Numbered from the stretch's first letter, positions 54,389 through 63,542 are shown. The stretch is 64,000 nt of DNA from Parundibacterium terreum (GCF_014636315.1 NZ_BMED01000001.1:1617941-1681940), one strand, 5' to 3'. The notes: generated from the letters alone by a model not told the origin. Program-made: numbers and translations.

Positions 54389-56026
54389 ATGTCTATGGGC
54401 TATCCCCCGGTCACTTCCACACCATTTTTCCCCATTCGGCGTTGGCTGCGCCTGACTGCCGCGATCCTGTCCACAGTGTTGATCGTTTCTCTTACTGCCT
54501 GCGCCGGCCTGCCCCCTGCCGGTATCAATCCGGTCTCACTGGCTTACCCATCCCCCTATGAAACCAATCTGGGCAAGATTGCGCTCGCGTCCACGCCGGA
54601 AGGAAAAACGGAGCAATCCGGTTTCCGCCTGCTGCCTTTGGGAGCCTTCGCTTTTGATACCAGGATAGAGCTCATACGGCGCGCGCAACACACGATAGAC
54701 CTGCAGTACTACGTGATAGGCAGCGATGAATCGGGCCGCACCGTTTTCAAGGAACTGGCAGCGGCAGCCGCGCGCGGCGTACGCGTGCGCATGCTGGTGG
54801 ATGACTTGTTTACCGTCGGGCAGGATCAAAGCTTGCTGAACCTGTCGCAGCAAGCGAACGTGGAGGTGCGCCTGTTCAATCCCTTTCCTGCGGGACGCAC
54901 CAGCTTATGGAGCAAGTTCCTGTTTTCGCTGAACGACTTCCACCGCGTCAATCACCGCATGCACAACAAGCTGTTCGTTGCCGACAATGCGATGGCGATT
55001 GTCGGCGGCAGGAATATCGGCGATGAATATTTCATGTTCGCGAAAGCGGCCAATTTCATCGACCTGGATACCTTCGTCATCGGCGATATTGTGCGGGACT
55101 TGTCCGAAGTGTTTGACCGTTACTGGAACAGCCTGTACGTCTATCCTGCAGACCAGATCATTAGCGCCTACAGGCGCGATGATGCACCGAACTTTCCGCA
55201 CGCACCGGATTTCGGCATCTCCAGCACCCGTGCTCCACTGCCGCCTACGCTCCGTGACGACCTGGATTATCCGCCCCTCGCGGTAGAACTGGAGCGCGGC
55301 AAGCTGGATTTGCTGTGGGCGCCCGCGACGGTATTTGCGGATTCGCCGATGAAGGTTGCCGGCCTGACCGAAGGCAGCATGCACATGACCGTGCATAGCA
55401 GCATCACACAAATCATGCGCAGCGCGCAGCAGGAAGTGATAGTCATCTCACCCTACTTCATCCCGGGCAAGACCGGCATGGAGGGGATACGCGGGCTGAG
55501 CGAAAGAAAGGTCAGGATGGTGCTGGTCACCAATTCGTTGGCATCAACAGATTCGCCGCTGGTGCACATAGGTTATTCCCGCTACCGCAAGGAGATGATC
55601 AAGCTGGGCGTGGAAATTCATGAGATCAACCCCATGCGCAGCAAGGACGACAAGCGCTCGCTGGACTTCGGCAACTCACAAGCGATGCTGCATGCAAAAA
55701 TCGCCGTCATCGACCGCAAGCAGGTATTCATAGGCTCGATGAACAGCGACCCGCGCTCCAGCCGCCAGAATACCGAGATGGGCGTGATTATTCAGGATAG
55801 CCGCATGGCGGGGCAGATCCTGGACCTGATGCACAAGGACGGCCCCAAGGCGACCTTCCTGCTGCGGCCATCAATCACAGCCGCAGGCATAGAATGGATA
55901 GGCAATGATTCGCTGGACCTGGATGAGAATAAGGAAGAGATACTGGATGACGAGCCTGGCGCAGGATTTTTCCTGAAACTCGCGCTGCGCCTGTTGGATC
56001 CATTTGCACCCGAAGAATTATTGTAG
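54389..56026 (+). CDS. Phospholipase D-family lipoprotein, cardiolipin synthase C-like
   Basis: 545 residues. N-terminal helix and lipobox SLTAC (cysteine near 38) predict a lipoprotein. Two HKD motifs: HNKLFVAD near 192-199 (after HRM) and HAKIAVID near 431-438, each followed by GG/GSMN-type conserved residues. Layout and length match ClsC/YmdC-like cardiolipin synthases or bacterial PLD phosphodiesterases. The ClsC partner YmdB is not visible. GGAG precedes the ATG by four bases. Confidence 0.87.
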   Translation: MSMGYPPVTSTPFFPIRRWLRLTAAILSTVLIVSLTACAGLPPAGINPVSLAYPSPYETNLGKIALASTPEGKTEQSGFRLLPLGAFAFDTRIELIRRAQHTIDLQYYVIGSDESGRTVFKELAAAAARGVRVRMLVDDLFTVGQDQSLLNLSQQANVEVRLFNPFPAGRTSLWSKFLFSLNDFHRVNHRMHNKLFVADNAMAIVGGRNIGDEYFMFAKAANFIDLDTFVIGDIVRDLSEVFDRYWNSLYVYPADQIISAYRRDDAPNFPHAPDFGISSTRAPLPPTLRDDLDYPPLAVELERGKLDLLWAPATVFADSPMKVAGLTEGSMHMTVHSSITQIMRSAQQEVIVISPYFIPGKTGMEGIRGLSERKVRMVLVTNSLASTDSPLVHIGYSRYRKEMIKLGVEIHEINPMRSKDDKRSLDFGNSQAMLHAKIAVIDRKQVFIGSMNSDPRSSRQNTEMGVIIQDSRMAGQILDLMHKDGPKATFLLRPSITAAGIEWIGNDSLDLDENKEEILDDEPGAGFFLKLALRLLDPFAPEELL

Positions 56027-56066
56027 CGGCTATTGCAAGAGACAAGGGTAAAAGACAGGGTAAGTA

Positions 56067-56094
56067 AAAATGGGCCACGATTGCGGCCCATTTT
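56067..56094. terminator. Bidirectional intrinsic terminator
   Basis: AAAATGGGCC/GGCCCATTTT around an 8-base loop; serves the convergent cardiolipin synthase-like and DUF4148 genes. Confidence 0.88.
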
Positions 56095-56145
56095 CTTGCT
56101 CTGCTGCCGGCATCGATACGCTTGTTATCTATACCGGCCTGAAGC

Positions 56146-56586
56146 TTATTTCTTTTTGTTGGAAACAGGAATAGGGTCCAGATCGATATTCTTGTTCAAT
56201 TCGCCTGCTTTGCCGGCTTCTTTGGTTTCAGCTTTTACTTCAGCGCGAGTCTTGCCAGTTGTTTTGTCGCCTTTGACAGGTACCGGATCCAGATCCAGGT
56301 TCTTGTTCAATTCGCCCTTGGTATTGGCTGCGCGTGTTTCTGCCTTCACTTCGGAGCGTGGTTTGCCGCTGCTCTTATTGGCTTTGACAGGAATTGGATC
56401 CAGATCCAGATTCTTGTTCAATTCACCTTTGCTATTCGCTGCGCGTGTTTCCGCTTTTACTTCTGCGCGGGTTTTGCCCATGGCAGGAGCAGATGCCGAC
56501 GCTGAAGCGCTAGCCGACGATGTTTGAGCCTGCGCAGAAATTGCTGCCAGTGGAAGTGCCAGAACCAGTAATAATTTTTTCATCAT
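56146..56586 (-). CDS. DUF4148 tandem-repeat exported protein
   Basis: 146 residues. Signal peptide 1-20 (SAQA-QTSS), a Ser-Ala stretch (SASASASASA), then three 37-residue repeats (residues 37-73, 74-110 and 111-146). Each starts GKxRxEVKAETxxA and ends ELNKNxDLDPxPV. The repeats are nearly identical, unlike the loosely repeated DUF4148 protein at 36077. Highly charged and probably unfolded or helical. Function unknown. Start could be 56583 (ATGATG). Confidence 0.87.
   Translation of the reverse strand: MMKKLLLVLALPLAAISAQAQTSSASASASASAPAMGKTRAEVKAETRAANSKGELNKNLDLDPIPVKANKSSGKPRSEVKAETRAANTKGELNKNLDLDPVPVKGDKTTGKTRAEVKAETKEAGKAGELNKNIDLDPIPVSNKKK
56149..56478 (-). repeat. Three tandem 111-bp units inside the DUF4148 gene
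   Basis: Unit boundaries are 56478-56368, 56367-56257 and 56256-56149, with the last truncated by one codon. High similarity at DNA level (GGATCCAGATCCAG-type blocks recur) indicates recent duplication. Confidence 0.8.
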
Positions 56587-57568
56587 AAGTCTCCCTTATT
56601 GTCTTCACATTGCCCAGCAGGATCAAAATCCATTGCCGAACAATACACCATTGATATTGCAATCGTTTTTTTCGACCGGCTACCAAACTCGCTCATTCAA
56701 ATCCACCGGCCACCGGTCTGAACAAACTTACTTCAATAGATTCCCCGCCAAACTCTTGATGCTGGTAAGGGGATTTTTCTTATTTGGAGGCAGACTTATT
56801 GCTCTCCCCTGCGTCTGCCCGGGCTAAAAATTATTTCTGTGTCATTGAATTTACCTCAAGCTTACAAGAGAGGCAACAAATCAGCCGATTAGTTTGCTGC
56901 CCAATTGCATGAAAGAGACACATTGCCGTGTCGCCGGCTTGCTCTTTTACTATGCTCACAAGCAATCCAATTTCATCGGACTCATCCTACACCGTGCAAA
57001 GTTTTCGTCCGGCAGGCAACCAGAACCAAGTCACTTACAATTTGAAACAGGCACCAAAGAACGCTGACAAATACGAGCAGCACGAGAACCAACTGAACGA
57101 ATTGCGAGGGCATGATGGAAACCGTTCGTAAACCTGGCGACAAATTTTCTGACAAACCGCTGTCGCGTGGCACTGAGGCACCATCCCAGCCAGCCGATGG
57201 ACAGACAAGCTATATAGGCAATAACGATGGAAAGAGCCAGGCGTTGACACGCTCGCCTATGCGGATGGGCAGAAGCCATCCCGGCCGCAGCATCAGCGAC
57301 AGTCGCGGATGAGAAATGGTGTTCGGGAGTACCTGTCTGGAATGCAGCAGGTTTTCTGCAAGGTAGCTTGAACGCAGTTAGCTTGAACGCAATTAAATAA
57401 ACGCAGTTTCGCGGCTCTATTCTCAGCATCTTGCTGGATAGCAGAAGGCTAGACTGCTAAAAATGCCCGCAATCCGGCTTAAAGCCTGGTGTATATAGCC
57501 GGTCGCAGGAATTCCTGATTGAATACAGGCGGAGCAATACGATTTATCTCATATGAAAGGAGAGTAGC
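56587..57568. other. About 980 bp without a supported gene
   Basis: Small open frames exist on both strands but none has a ribosome site plus a recognisable product. On the minus strand two overlapping frames (about 57031-57290 and 56982-57113) each encode one hydrophobic helix (IVIAYIACLSIGWLGWCL and LVLVLLVFVSVLWCLF); they could be remnants of one small membrane protein split by a frameshift, or chance. A 15-bp tandem repeat AGCTTGAACGCAGTT lies at 57365-57394 (one mismatch). Confidence 0.45.
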
Positions 57569-57652
57569 ATGCAAAAACTTGCCGTAGCCGTGCTGTTTGG
57601 CGCACCCATACTCGCATTAACGATCATGTGCATGCTATCGCACGCGCAGTGA
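57569..57652 (+). CDS. 27-residue hydrophobic peptide
   Basis: ATG at 57569 with AAAGGAGAG at ideal spacing, encoding MQKLAVAVLFGAPILALTIM and a further seven residues, stop at 57652. Predicted single membrane helix or a short signal-like peptide. Overlaps the 3' end of the response-regulator gene tail to tail by 18 bp. The strong ribosome site is the main evidence; no family recognised. Confidence 0.5.
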   Translation: MQKLAVAVLFGAPILALTIMCMLSHAQ

Positions 57653-58033
57653 AGATACCTCTGCAAGTAACTGCTGTATCTGCTCTACGTCATAAGGTTT
57701 GGGCAGCACGTGGCTCTTAAATTTGAGATGCTGCACCATCTGGGCGCCGTAGCCTGACGCAAAAACAATGTGCACGCCTGGCTGCTTTTCAACTAATTGC
57801 TTTGCCAGCTCTATACCCGACATTCCGGGCAGGCTGACATCGGTAAGCAATACATCGAAAACATTCTGCTGCGTCAGCGCCAAAGCGTCCTCCGCATTGA
57901 TCACTCCGGTTGGAGCATGTCCCAGCAATTCCAGCATGTCGCATAACATGTCTTTCAAATTGCCGTTGTCTTCGACAACGAGGATGCGCAATCCACTGTC
58001 GCCGACACTTAAATCGTTTTGATTAGCTTGCAT
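57635..58033 (-). CDS. Stand-alone response-regulator receiver protein
   Basis: 132 residues, a single CheY-like receiver domain. Acidic pair VVEDN near 19-23, phosphoacceptor Asp in LLTDVSLPGMSG near 65, conserved Lys in LPKPYD near 112. No output domain, so it works by protein contacts, as CheY or phosphorelay adaptors do, or as a partner for a hybrid kinase elsewhere. No kinase gene adjoins it. The start has little Shine-Dalgarno sequence. Confidence 0.87.
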   Translation of the reverse strand: MQANQNDLSVGDSGLRILVVEDNGNLKDMLCDMLELLGHAPTGVINAEDALALTQQNVFDVLLTDVSLPGMSGIELAKQLVEKQPGVHIVFASGYGAQMVQHLKFKSHVLPKPYDVEQIQQLLAEVSSLRVR

Positions 58034-58490
58034 AATGGCCGAGAGAGCTGAAGAGATTTATATTTTTAATTAGCGCAATGCTTTTCTGTACCAGGAAATT
58101 TCAAGCCAGGTGCAATAGCGGCGGCACCCATTCTAACTTGAATATGCTGCAAAGCCGGTGCCGACATTTTACATGCTGGCACCCGACTTATTGGTCTCCA
58201 TCATATTTCCCTGCCCACAGATTTGCCAGCAGCACTCTGCCTGAAGCACTGTAGGATGTAGACTACAAATTGCACAAAAATGATGCGCCCCGATGCCAGG
58301 CATCGCCATAACAACATTACCGGAACGAAAGAAAAAATTTAATCTGAGGTAAAGCTTTAACTTGCAGTCTTAAGCCAATGATTTGAAATGGCCCATAAAA
58401 AATCAAGTAAAAACCTAGCTTTTTTTTCACATTTTTTTACACCACTGCATTCCACTTTTACGCTATCTTGATCCTGAAGGAGGAACCAAA
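58034..58490. other. 457-bp intergenic region upstream of the small membrane protein
   Basis: No gene supported. GGTGCC (58157-58162) and GGCACC (58178-58183) can form a small hairpin. The part near 58400-58450 is AT-rich (ATTTTTTTACACC) and may hold the promoter of the gene at 58491. Confidence 0.4.
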
Positions 58491-58745
58491 ATGCGTAAAA
58501 TCCCTAGCAAATATCGCTGCTTTAAGTATTTTTTTCTCTCCATTATCGTGCTTGCAGTCGCCAACTTTTTACGGGTCTCCCAGGCGTCCGTCTGCAACTA
58601 CACGGGCCTATGCCGGGAGGAGTTACCGCCGTGGCTGTGGACCTTGTCTCTGCTTATTGTCGTCTTCGGCATCCTGATGTTCCTGTATCAGGCCTACCGC
58701 GATTTGCACAAGCAGGATTATCTGTTCGAATCTGACTGGCGGTAA
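58491..58745 (+). CDS. Small two-helix membrane protein
   Basis: 84 residues. Strong ribosome site GAAGGAGGAACC. First hydrophobic helix about 12-27 (FFLSIIVLAVANFL), a short loop with two cysteines (VCNYTGLCREE) and a second helix about 48-66 (LWTLSLLIVVFGILMFLY), then a charged tail. The loop cysteines are on the same side of the membrane and could form a disulfide. Family unknown. Confidence 0.72.
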   Translation: MRKIPSKYRCFKYFFLSIIVLAVANFLRVSQASVCNYTGLCREELPPWLWTLSLLIVVFGILMFLYQAYRDLHKQDYLFESDWR

Positions 58746-58845
58746 ATTCAGTTCAGGCACCCGCTTCTACGTCCCCTGATCCATAGCGAGTGGGTAGCGT
58801 TTTGCGTTTACAGAAAACGCAGGCGCATACCCAAAAGCAGCAGTC

Positions 58846-59103
58846 CTAGCTACCGCTTCTCGACAGCATATCCGCGTCCAGCAAATCGTCATAATTGTGC
58901 TCGGCTATGTATTTGGCCGCATACGCGTGCGCTTCTTCCAATGCCTCTTTCTCCGTGCCGGAAACACCTGAGTCGTACACACGGTCCATTTCAGGCCGCC
59001 CTTCTATCTGATGCCTGACGTGGCCGAGGTAAGTGCCGTCGGCTTGGCGACTGGCATAGATACTGAAAATATTCGTGCGGTTTTGAGTGATGTCGATAGT
59101 CAT
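58846..59103 (-). CDS. Small cytoplasmic protein of unknown function
   Basis: 85 residues from ATG 59103, with GGGAGG upstream. N-terminal strand-rich part (IFSIYASRQADGTYLGHVRHQ) and a helical part (TEKEALEEAHAYAAKYIAEHN) suggest a compact alpha/beta protein. Lies 26 bp after ligD on the same strand, so probably at the end of the NHEJ transcript. Not a recognised NHEJ component. Confidence 0.72.
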   Translation of the reverse strand: MTIDITQNRTNIFSIYASRQADGTYLGHVRHQIEGRPEMDRVYDSGVSGTEKEALEEAHAYAAKYIAEHNYDDLLDADMLSRSGS

Positions 59104-59129
59104 AGTGCCTCCCAATAAAAAATATCCAG

Positions 59130-61673
59130 TTATGCTGTTTCGCCACGCTGGAACAGCCGCAGCATCTTGCTGCTGATTTTCTGCTTCAGCGTGAAATAAT
59201 CTTGCCAGGGATCTTGCTGCAACTGCTGCAAGCGGCCAGGCAAATTTTTGATGGTAAATGTGTCGGAACGGACGCCTTCATCCAGCTCTTCCCAGAACAA
59301 AGGAGTAGATACCGGCGCATGTTCGCGGTTACGCGGAGAGTAGGCAGCAACCGCCGTTGCCCCTTGCCCATTACGCAGGTAATCCAGGAAAATTTTTCCA
59401 TCGCGGCTAGACTTGCGGCTATTGGATGTGAACTGCGCGGGCAGGATGTCGGCAATATAATCTGCAATACTGTGCGACCATGCTTTCAGCTCATCCCATC
59501 CATAACCGGGGACAATGGGGACGACTACATGCAACCCCTTGCCGCCGGTAGTTTTTACGAAGCTTTGCAGGCCGACCTCGGTCAGCAGGCCCCGCATCAG
59601 TTGCGCGGCTTCTACGGTCCGCTGCCACTGCAGGCCGGGCGCTGGATCGAGATCAAAGGTGATGCGGTCCGGTTTCATCAAGGCCCGCTGATGCGAGCCC
59701 CAGGTATGCAGTTCCAAAGCGCCTATCTGCACCAGCGCAACGAGTGCCTCCAGGGTATTGGCCATCATGTAGACGGCAGTGCCCTCGCTCTCTGGTACCG
59801 CTATGCGGCCAATGCCGTCCGGTATAGTCTCTGCGGCATGCTTTTGGAAAAAACACTTGTTCTCGCCGCCTTGCGGACACCTGACTATGGTCAACGGGCG
59901 CTTCTTCAAATGCGGCAATATCCATTCTTGCACGGTCTCATAATAAAGCGCCAGGTCATGTTTGCTCAGCCCTGTGCCGGCAAATACCACCCGATCCGGG
60001 TGCGTAAGCCTGACGCCGGCCACCTCCTGTTCACCGCCTTCTTTGGAGGGATCTTCTTCCTCAACCTGGCCAAGCTTAGCAGGGTTCTCCCTGTGAATAT
60101 CGCCGGGCTTCTTGTCGTCGCGCAAGGCGATGAAAGACGCATGCCGCAAGGTGCCTGACTCGGTCCATTGCGCAAATTCGATTTCGGCAACCAGCACAGG
60201 TTTTAGCCAATGCACGCCATGCGCAGCAACGCCGGATGGAGGTGATAAGAAGGCGCTATCCGCCTGCTCGATTGCCGAGAATTTTTTCATCAATTCTTTC
60301 AGCGTTCCACCGTCAAAACCGGTGCCAACCCGCCCGGCATAGACCAGTTCCCGCTTGTCGTTGTATGTGCCGACCAGCACAGCACCAAATGCCTCGCGGC
60401 TGCCGGCTGGGTCGGTGTAGCCGCCCAATACAAACTCTTGCCGGTTCTTGCACTTCAGCTTCAGCCAGTTCCGACTACGGCTTTGCCGATAGCCTGCATC
60501 GGCGCTCTTGATGATGATGCCCTCCATCTGATGCCTGCATGCCTGCTTTGCTACATCCGCAACTTTGGCGTCCATATGCTCGCTGTACAGCAAGCGGTCG
60601 CCCTGATAATTTCCAATTAACTGCTTCAATAAAAGCTTGCGGTCAATGAGAGCCATTTCACTGAGATCGTAGCCATCCAGATAAATCACGTCGAACAGAT
60701 AATAAGCCAGATGAAACCCTTCCTGTCCGTCCTCTCCATCGGTCATATTTTGCAGGGCCTGAAAACTGATATTGCTATCGGCATCAATGGCGACCATTTC
60801 TCCGTCCAGCCAGGCCTGTCTGCACTTTAGCTGAGCCAGTGCATCGGCGACCGCTTGCCATTTTGAAGTCCAGTCCTTGCCCGAGCGGCTCAACAACTGT
60901 ATCTTCTTGCCGTCTATACGGCTCAGCGCGCGATAGCCGTCAAACTTGATTTCCGATACCCATCCTTCGCTATCGGGTGCCGTATCGACCAGGGTCGCCA
61001 ATTGCGGCATCACCGACGCCGGCATTTTTTTCTTCACCGCTCCATCCAGGTCAGGAATACCGTCCAGCGTGCGGCTATCCTCGCGCGCAGATTGCTGCCG
61101 CGCGGCCTGCTTGCGGGATTGCAGCTTATCAAGCACGCTCTCGGGCCTTAGAGTAGTGATATTGGCGTCATTGCCGGTTCTCGCAGAGTCGTCATCTTCC
61201 TTGATTAATAACCAGTTTTCCTTTTCTTGCTTCGCAGCCCCCATGCGCACCAATGCCCAGGTGCCTGATAATTTTTCTCCCTGTAGCTCAAACTTGAGAC
61301 GTCCTTTCCTGTATCCATGCTCTGGATCCCCTATCGGCAACCAATAGCCTGCATCCCATAGCACGACTTCTCCTGCGCCGTACTGGCGAGCGGGGATAAT
61401 GCCTTCAAAACTGCCATACGATAGCGGGTGATCTTCAACGTGAACAGCGAGGCGCTTCTCAGCCGGATTCAGGCTGGGGCCCTTCGGTATCGCCCAGCTC
61501 TTCAGCGTGCCTTCCAGCTCAAGCCGGAAGTCATAGTGCAATGCGCGCGCATGATGCCGCTGTATAAAGTAGCGCAAGGGACTGCGCAGAGCGGTGGGCC
61601 TGGGTCCCGGCTTGCCCCTTGGCTCAGGCGTAGCGCTGAAATCGCGCTTTTCCCAGTATTTTTCCAGGCTCAT
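59130..61673 (-). CDS. ligD: Multifunctional ATP-dependent DNA ligase LigD
   Basis: 847 residues from ATG 61673 (AAGGAGGA upstream). Domain order: 3'-phosphoesterase (about 25-180, HHARALHYDFRLELEG and SFEGIIP), ATP-dependent ligase (about 215-530) with nucleophile Lys243 in SEIKFDGYRA, and a C-terminal primase-type polymerase (about 560-840) with HPDRVVFAG, FDLDPAP metal-binding acids and HVVVPI. This is the Pseudomonas-type order. Works with Ku in non-homologous end joining. Ku gene starts upstream on the same strand, 35 bp gap. Confidence 0.95.
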   Translation of the reverse strand: MSLEKYWEKRDFSATPEPRGKPGPRPTALRSPLRYFIQRHHARALHYDFRLELEGTLKSWAIPKGPSLNPAEKRLAVHVEDHPLSYGSFEGIIPARQYGAGEVVLWDAGYWLPIGDPEHGYRKGRLKFELQGEKLSGTWALVRMGAAKQEKENWLLIKEDDDSARTGNDANITTLRPESVLDKLQSRKQAARQQSAREDSRTLDGIPDLDGAVKKKMPASVMPQLATLVDTAPDSEGWVSEIKFDGYRALSRIDGKKIQLLSRSGKDWTSKWQAVADALAQLKCRQAWLDGEMVAIDADSNISFQALQNMTDGEDGQEGFHLAYYLFDVIYLDGYDLSEMALIDRKLLLKQLIGNYQGDRLLYSEHMDAKVADVAKQACRHQMEGIIIKSADAGYRQSRSRNWLKLKCKNRQEFVLGGYTDPAGSREAFGAVLVGTYNDKRELVYAGRVGTGFDGGTLKELMKKFSAIEQADSAFLSPPSGVAAHGVHWLKPVLVAEIEFAQWTESGTLRHASFIALRDDKKPGDIHRENPAKLGQVEEEDPSKEGGEQEVAGVRLTHPDRVVFAGTGLSKHDLALYYETVQEWILPHLKKRPLTIVRCPQGGENKCFFQKHAAETIPDGIGRIAVPESEGTAVYMMANTLEALVALVQIGALELHTWGSHQRALMKPDRITFDLDPAPGLQWQRTVEAAQLMRGLLTEVGLQSFVKTTGGKGLHVVVPIVPGYGWDELKAWSHSIADYIADILPAQFTSNSRKSSRDGKIFLDYLRNGQGATAVAAYSPRNREHAPVSTPLFWEELDEGVRSDTFTIKNLPGRLQQLQQDPWQDYFTLKQKISSKMLRLFQRGETA

Positions 61674-61708
61674 CGGGAATCCTCCTTGCATTGCGGACGA
61701 GAAAACTG

Positions 61709-62695
61709 TCAGGCGCGCGCCCGCTGCGGAGCGGGTGAGCGCTTGGCGGGAGTTTTCTTATCCGGCGTTTTCTTTGCAGCAGATGCTCTTTTTACTGCCG
61801 TAGTTTTTCTGTTTTTTGCTGAAGCGGGTGCCACTTTGCGCTTCGCTATCGGTTCAACAGAGGCCGTTCCTGCATTCGCACTGCTCCCTTTTCCCGGAGT
61901 TTTTTTGCCTAGACTCTGCTTCAGCAAAGCCATCAGGTCAATCACGTTACCCGCACTGGCTTTGGGTGTCTCAGGTTCCGGTTCGGTAATGGTCTTGGTT
62001 TGCCTGGCTTTTACCTTTTTCTTCACCAGCGCCAGCACATCCTCACGATAACTGTCGTGATACTGGGAGGGGTCCCATTGCTCCGTCATTCCTTCTACCA
62101 GCGACAATGCCATTTGCACTTCCTTGTCGCTGATGCCTGCACTTCTCAAAGCTTTCGCCGGCAGCTCAAGATCTTTCGAAGGGCGAATCTCATCGTTGTA
62201 TCGCAAAGTATTCAGTACTATCGTGTCGCCAACGCAGAGCAATGCTGCCAAGTGCTGCTTGGTGCGTATCACCACCTGGGCAATGGCAACCTTATCTGCC
62301 CGGCGCAGCGTCTCGCGCAATAAGGCGTACACCTTGTCACCGCCGCGATCAGGGGCCAGATAATAGGGTTGTTCATAGTAGATCAGCGGAAGCTCGGCCG
62401 CATCGACAAAGGCAAGAATATCTATGGTTTGCGTTGCCTCTACATTCGCGCGCTTCAGATCCTCATCCGACAGCACGACATATTCGCTATCCTTGTATTC
62501 ATATCCTTTGACAATGTCATCCCATTTCACTTCCTTGCCCGTACGCTTATTGTAGCGGCGAAAACCTATGGGAGAAAAATCACGCTTGTCCAGCATGGTC
62601 AAATCCAGCTCATGCTGTTTTACGGCGGAAAACAGTTCTACCGGTATGTGGACCAGGCCAAAGCTGATCGCACCTTTCCAGAGGGCTCGCTGCAT
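61709..62695 (-). CDS. ku: Non-homologous end-joining protein Ku
   Basis: 328 residues. Bacterial Ku homodimer that encircles DNA ends. Core (about 1-255): RALWKGAISFGLVHIPVELFSAV, RPSKDLELPAKALR and MALSLVEGMTEQWDPSQYHDSYRE. The tail (about 260-328) is Lys/Ala/Pro-rich, a feature of many bacterial Ku proteins that bind DNA non-specifically and contact LigD. AAGGGGA upstream. First gene of the ku-ligD transcript. Confidence 0.96.
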   Translation of the reverse strand: MQRALWKGAISFGLVHIPVELFSAVKQHELDLTMLDKRDFSPIGFRRYNKRTGKEVKWDDIVKGYEYKDSEYVVLSDEDLKRANVEATQTIDILAFVDAAELPLIYYEQPYYLAPDRGGDKVYALLRETLRRADKVAIAQVVIRTKQHLAALLCVGDTIVLNTLRYNDEIRPSKDLELPAKALRSAGISDKEVQMALSLVEGMTEQWDPSQYHDSYREDVLALVKKKVKARQTKTITEPEPETPKASAGNVIDLMALLKQSLGKKTPGKGSSANAGTASVEPIAKRKVAPASAKNRKTTAVKRASAAKKTPDKKTPAKRSPAPQRARA

Positions 62696-62728
62696 GATTT
62701 TCCCCTTGCTTGGAATTTCGTCCGGCCG

Positions 62729-63319
62729 CTATTCGCCAACCGCCGTCTTCAGGTTCTGCGCCATCTGCAGATGATGTTCCAGCGCCGGCAAGTTTTGCTG
62801 CGCAAACGCCTTCACATCCGCATCCTTGGCACTAACCGCCGCCTTGCGGAACAGGGCTACCGCCTCCTTGTGCGCGGCGACACCTATTTCTGCCGCATAT
62901 AGCTGATCAAATTTCGCGCCGTCCAGCACGTTCAGTTTCGCAATCAGGGCTTGCTGTTTCATACTGGGCTCATCAGGCACATTCAGCCCTTTGCCGGCAG
63001 CAAGTTTCTTCAACTCGTCTGCTACTTTGCCGTGGTCGGCCAGCATTTCTGCCGCGAATTTTTTCACGGCATCCGAATTGGCTTTTCCCGATGCAGTTTT
63101 ACTTGCCACTATCTCGGCATTGCCAGCCTGCGCCGCAGTCATCAGGAATTGTTTATCGTTTGCACCCAGTTGCGCTTCCGCATCCTTTGCTGCTGCGTAA
63201 GAGCCCGATGCTGCCGCCAGGCCAGCTATCAAGGCAATGCCTGCCGCAACGATGAGCAACATGGATTTTCTGGAAGGTTTGTACATGAATCGGGAGTGGG
63301 AAAGTGCATGTAAGTTCAT
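62729..63319 (-). CDS. DUF4142 exported protein
   Basis: 196 residues from ATG 63319 (AAGGAG upstream). N-terminal membrane helix/signal about 20-42. The DUF4142 domain is a helical ferritin-like bundle with QFLMTAAQAGNAEIVASKTA, VKKFAAEMLADHGKVADEL and PALEHHLQMAQNL. Function unknown in general; relatives often accompany stress genes. Located 33 bp upstream of ku on the same strand, so may share its control. Confidence 0.86.
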   Translation of the reverse strand: MNLHALSHSRFMYKPSRKSMLLIVAAGIALIAGLAAASGSYAAAKDAEAQLGANDKQFLMTAAQAGNAEIVASKTASGKANSDAVKKFAAEMLADHGKVADELKKLAAGKGLNVPDEPSMKQQALIAKLNVLDGAKFDQLYAAEIGVAAHKEAVALFRKAAVSAKDADVKAFAQQNLPALEHHLQMAQNLKTAVGE

Positions 63320-63528
63320 GAAATTCTCCTTGAATACACAGAGAACCATGGTAGCAATCTCGCTATGAAACGGCTGTAGGATGGCCGTAAGATGCGGATA
63401 CCAGTTTGTGTAGGAAAAGGTGACGCACTGTGCCGTCGCAGTTTCATTTCCAACTCATTTTTCGTCTCTACGTGGTTACGAGAGCGCAGCTCCGTAACAG
63501 CATTGGTTCGAGGAAAATCCTCAAATAA

Positions 63529-63542
63529 ATGACGATCATCAT
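63529..63542. promoter_or_regulatory. TetR operator identical to the one at 40490
   Basis: ATGACGATCATCAT is the exact reverse complement of ATGATGATCGTCAT at 40490-40503, and both are flanked by AAATAA-rich DNA. It lies 66 bp upstream of the reductase start at 63609. Confidence 0.65.

Noticed and set aside
59202..60158. 318-residue open frame antisense to ligD
   Set aside because: Covers the LigD polymerase region; no recognisable motif in its own translation.
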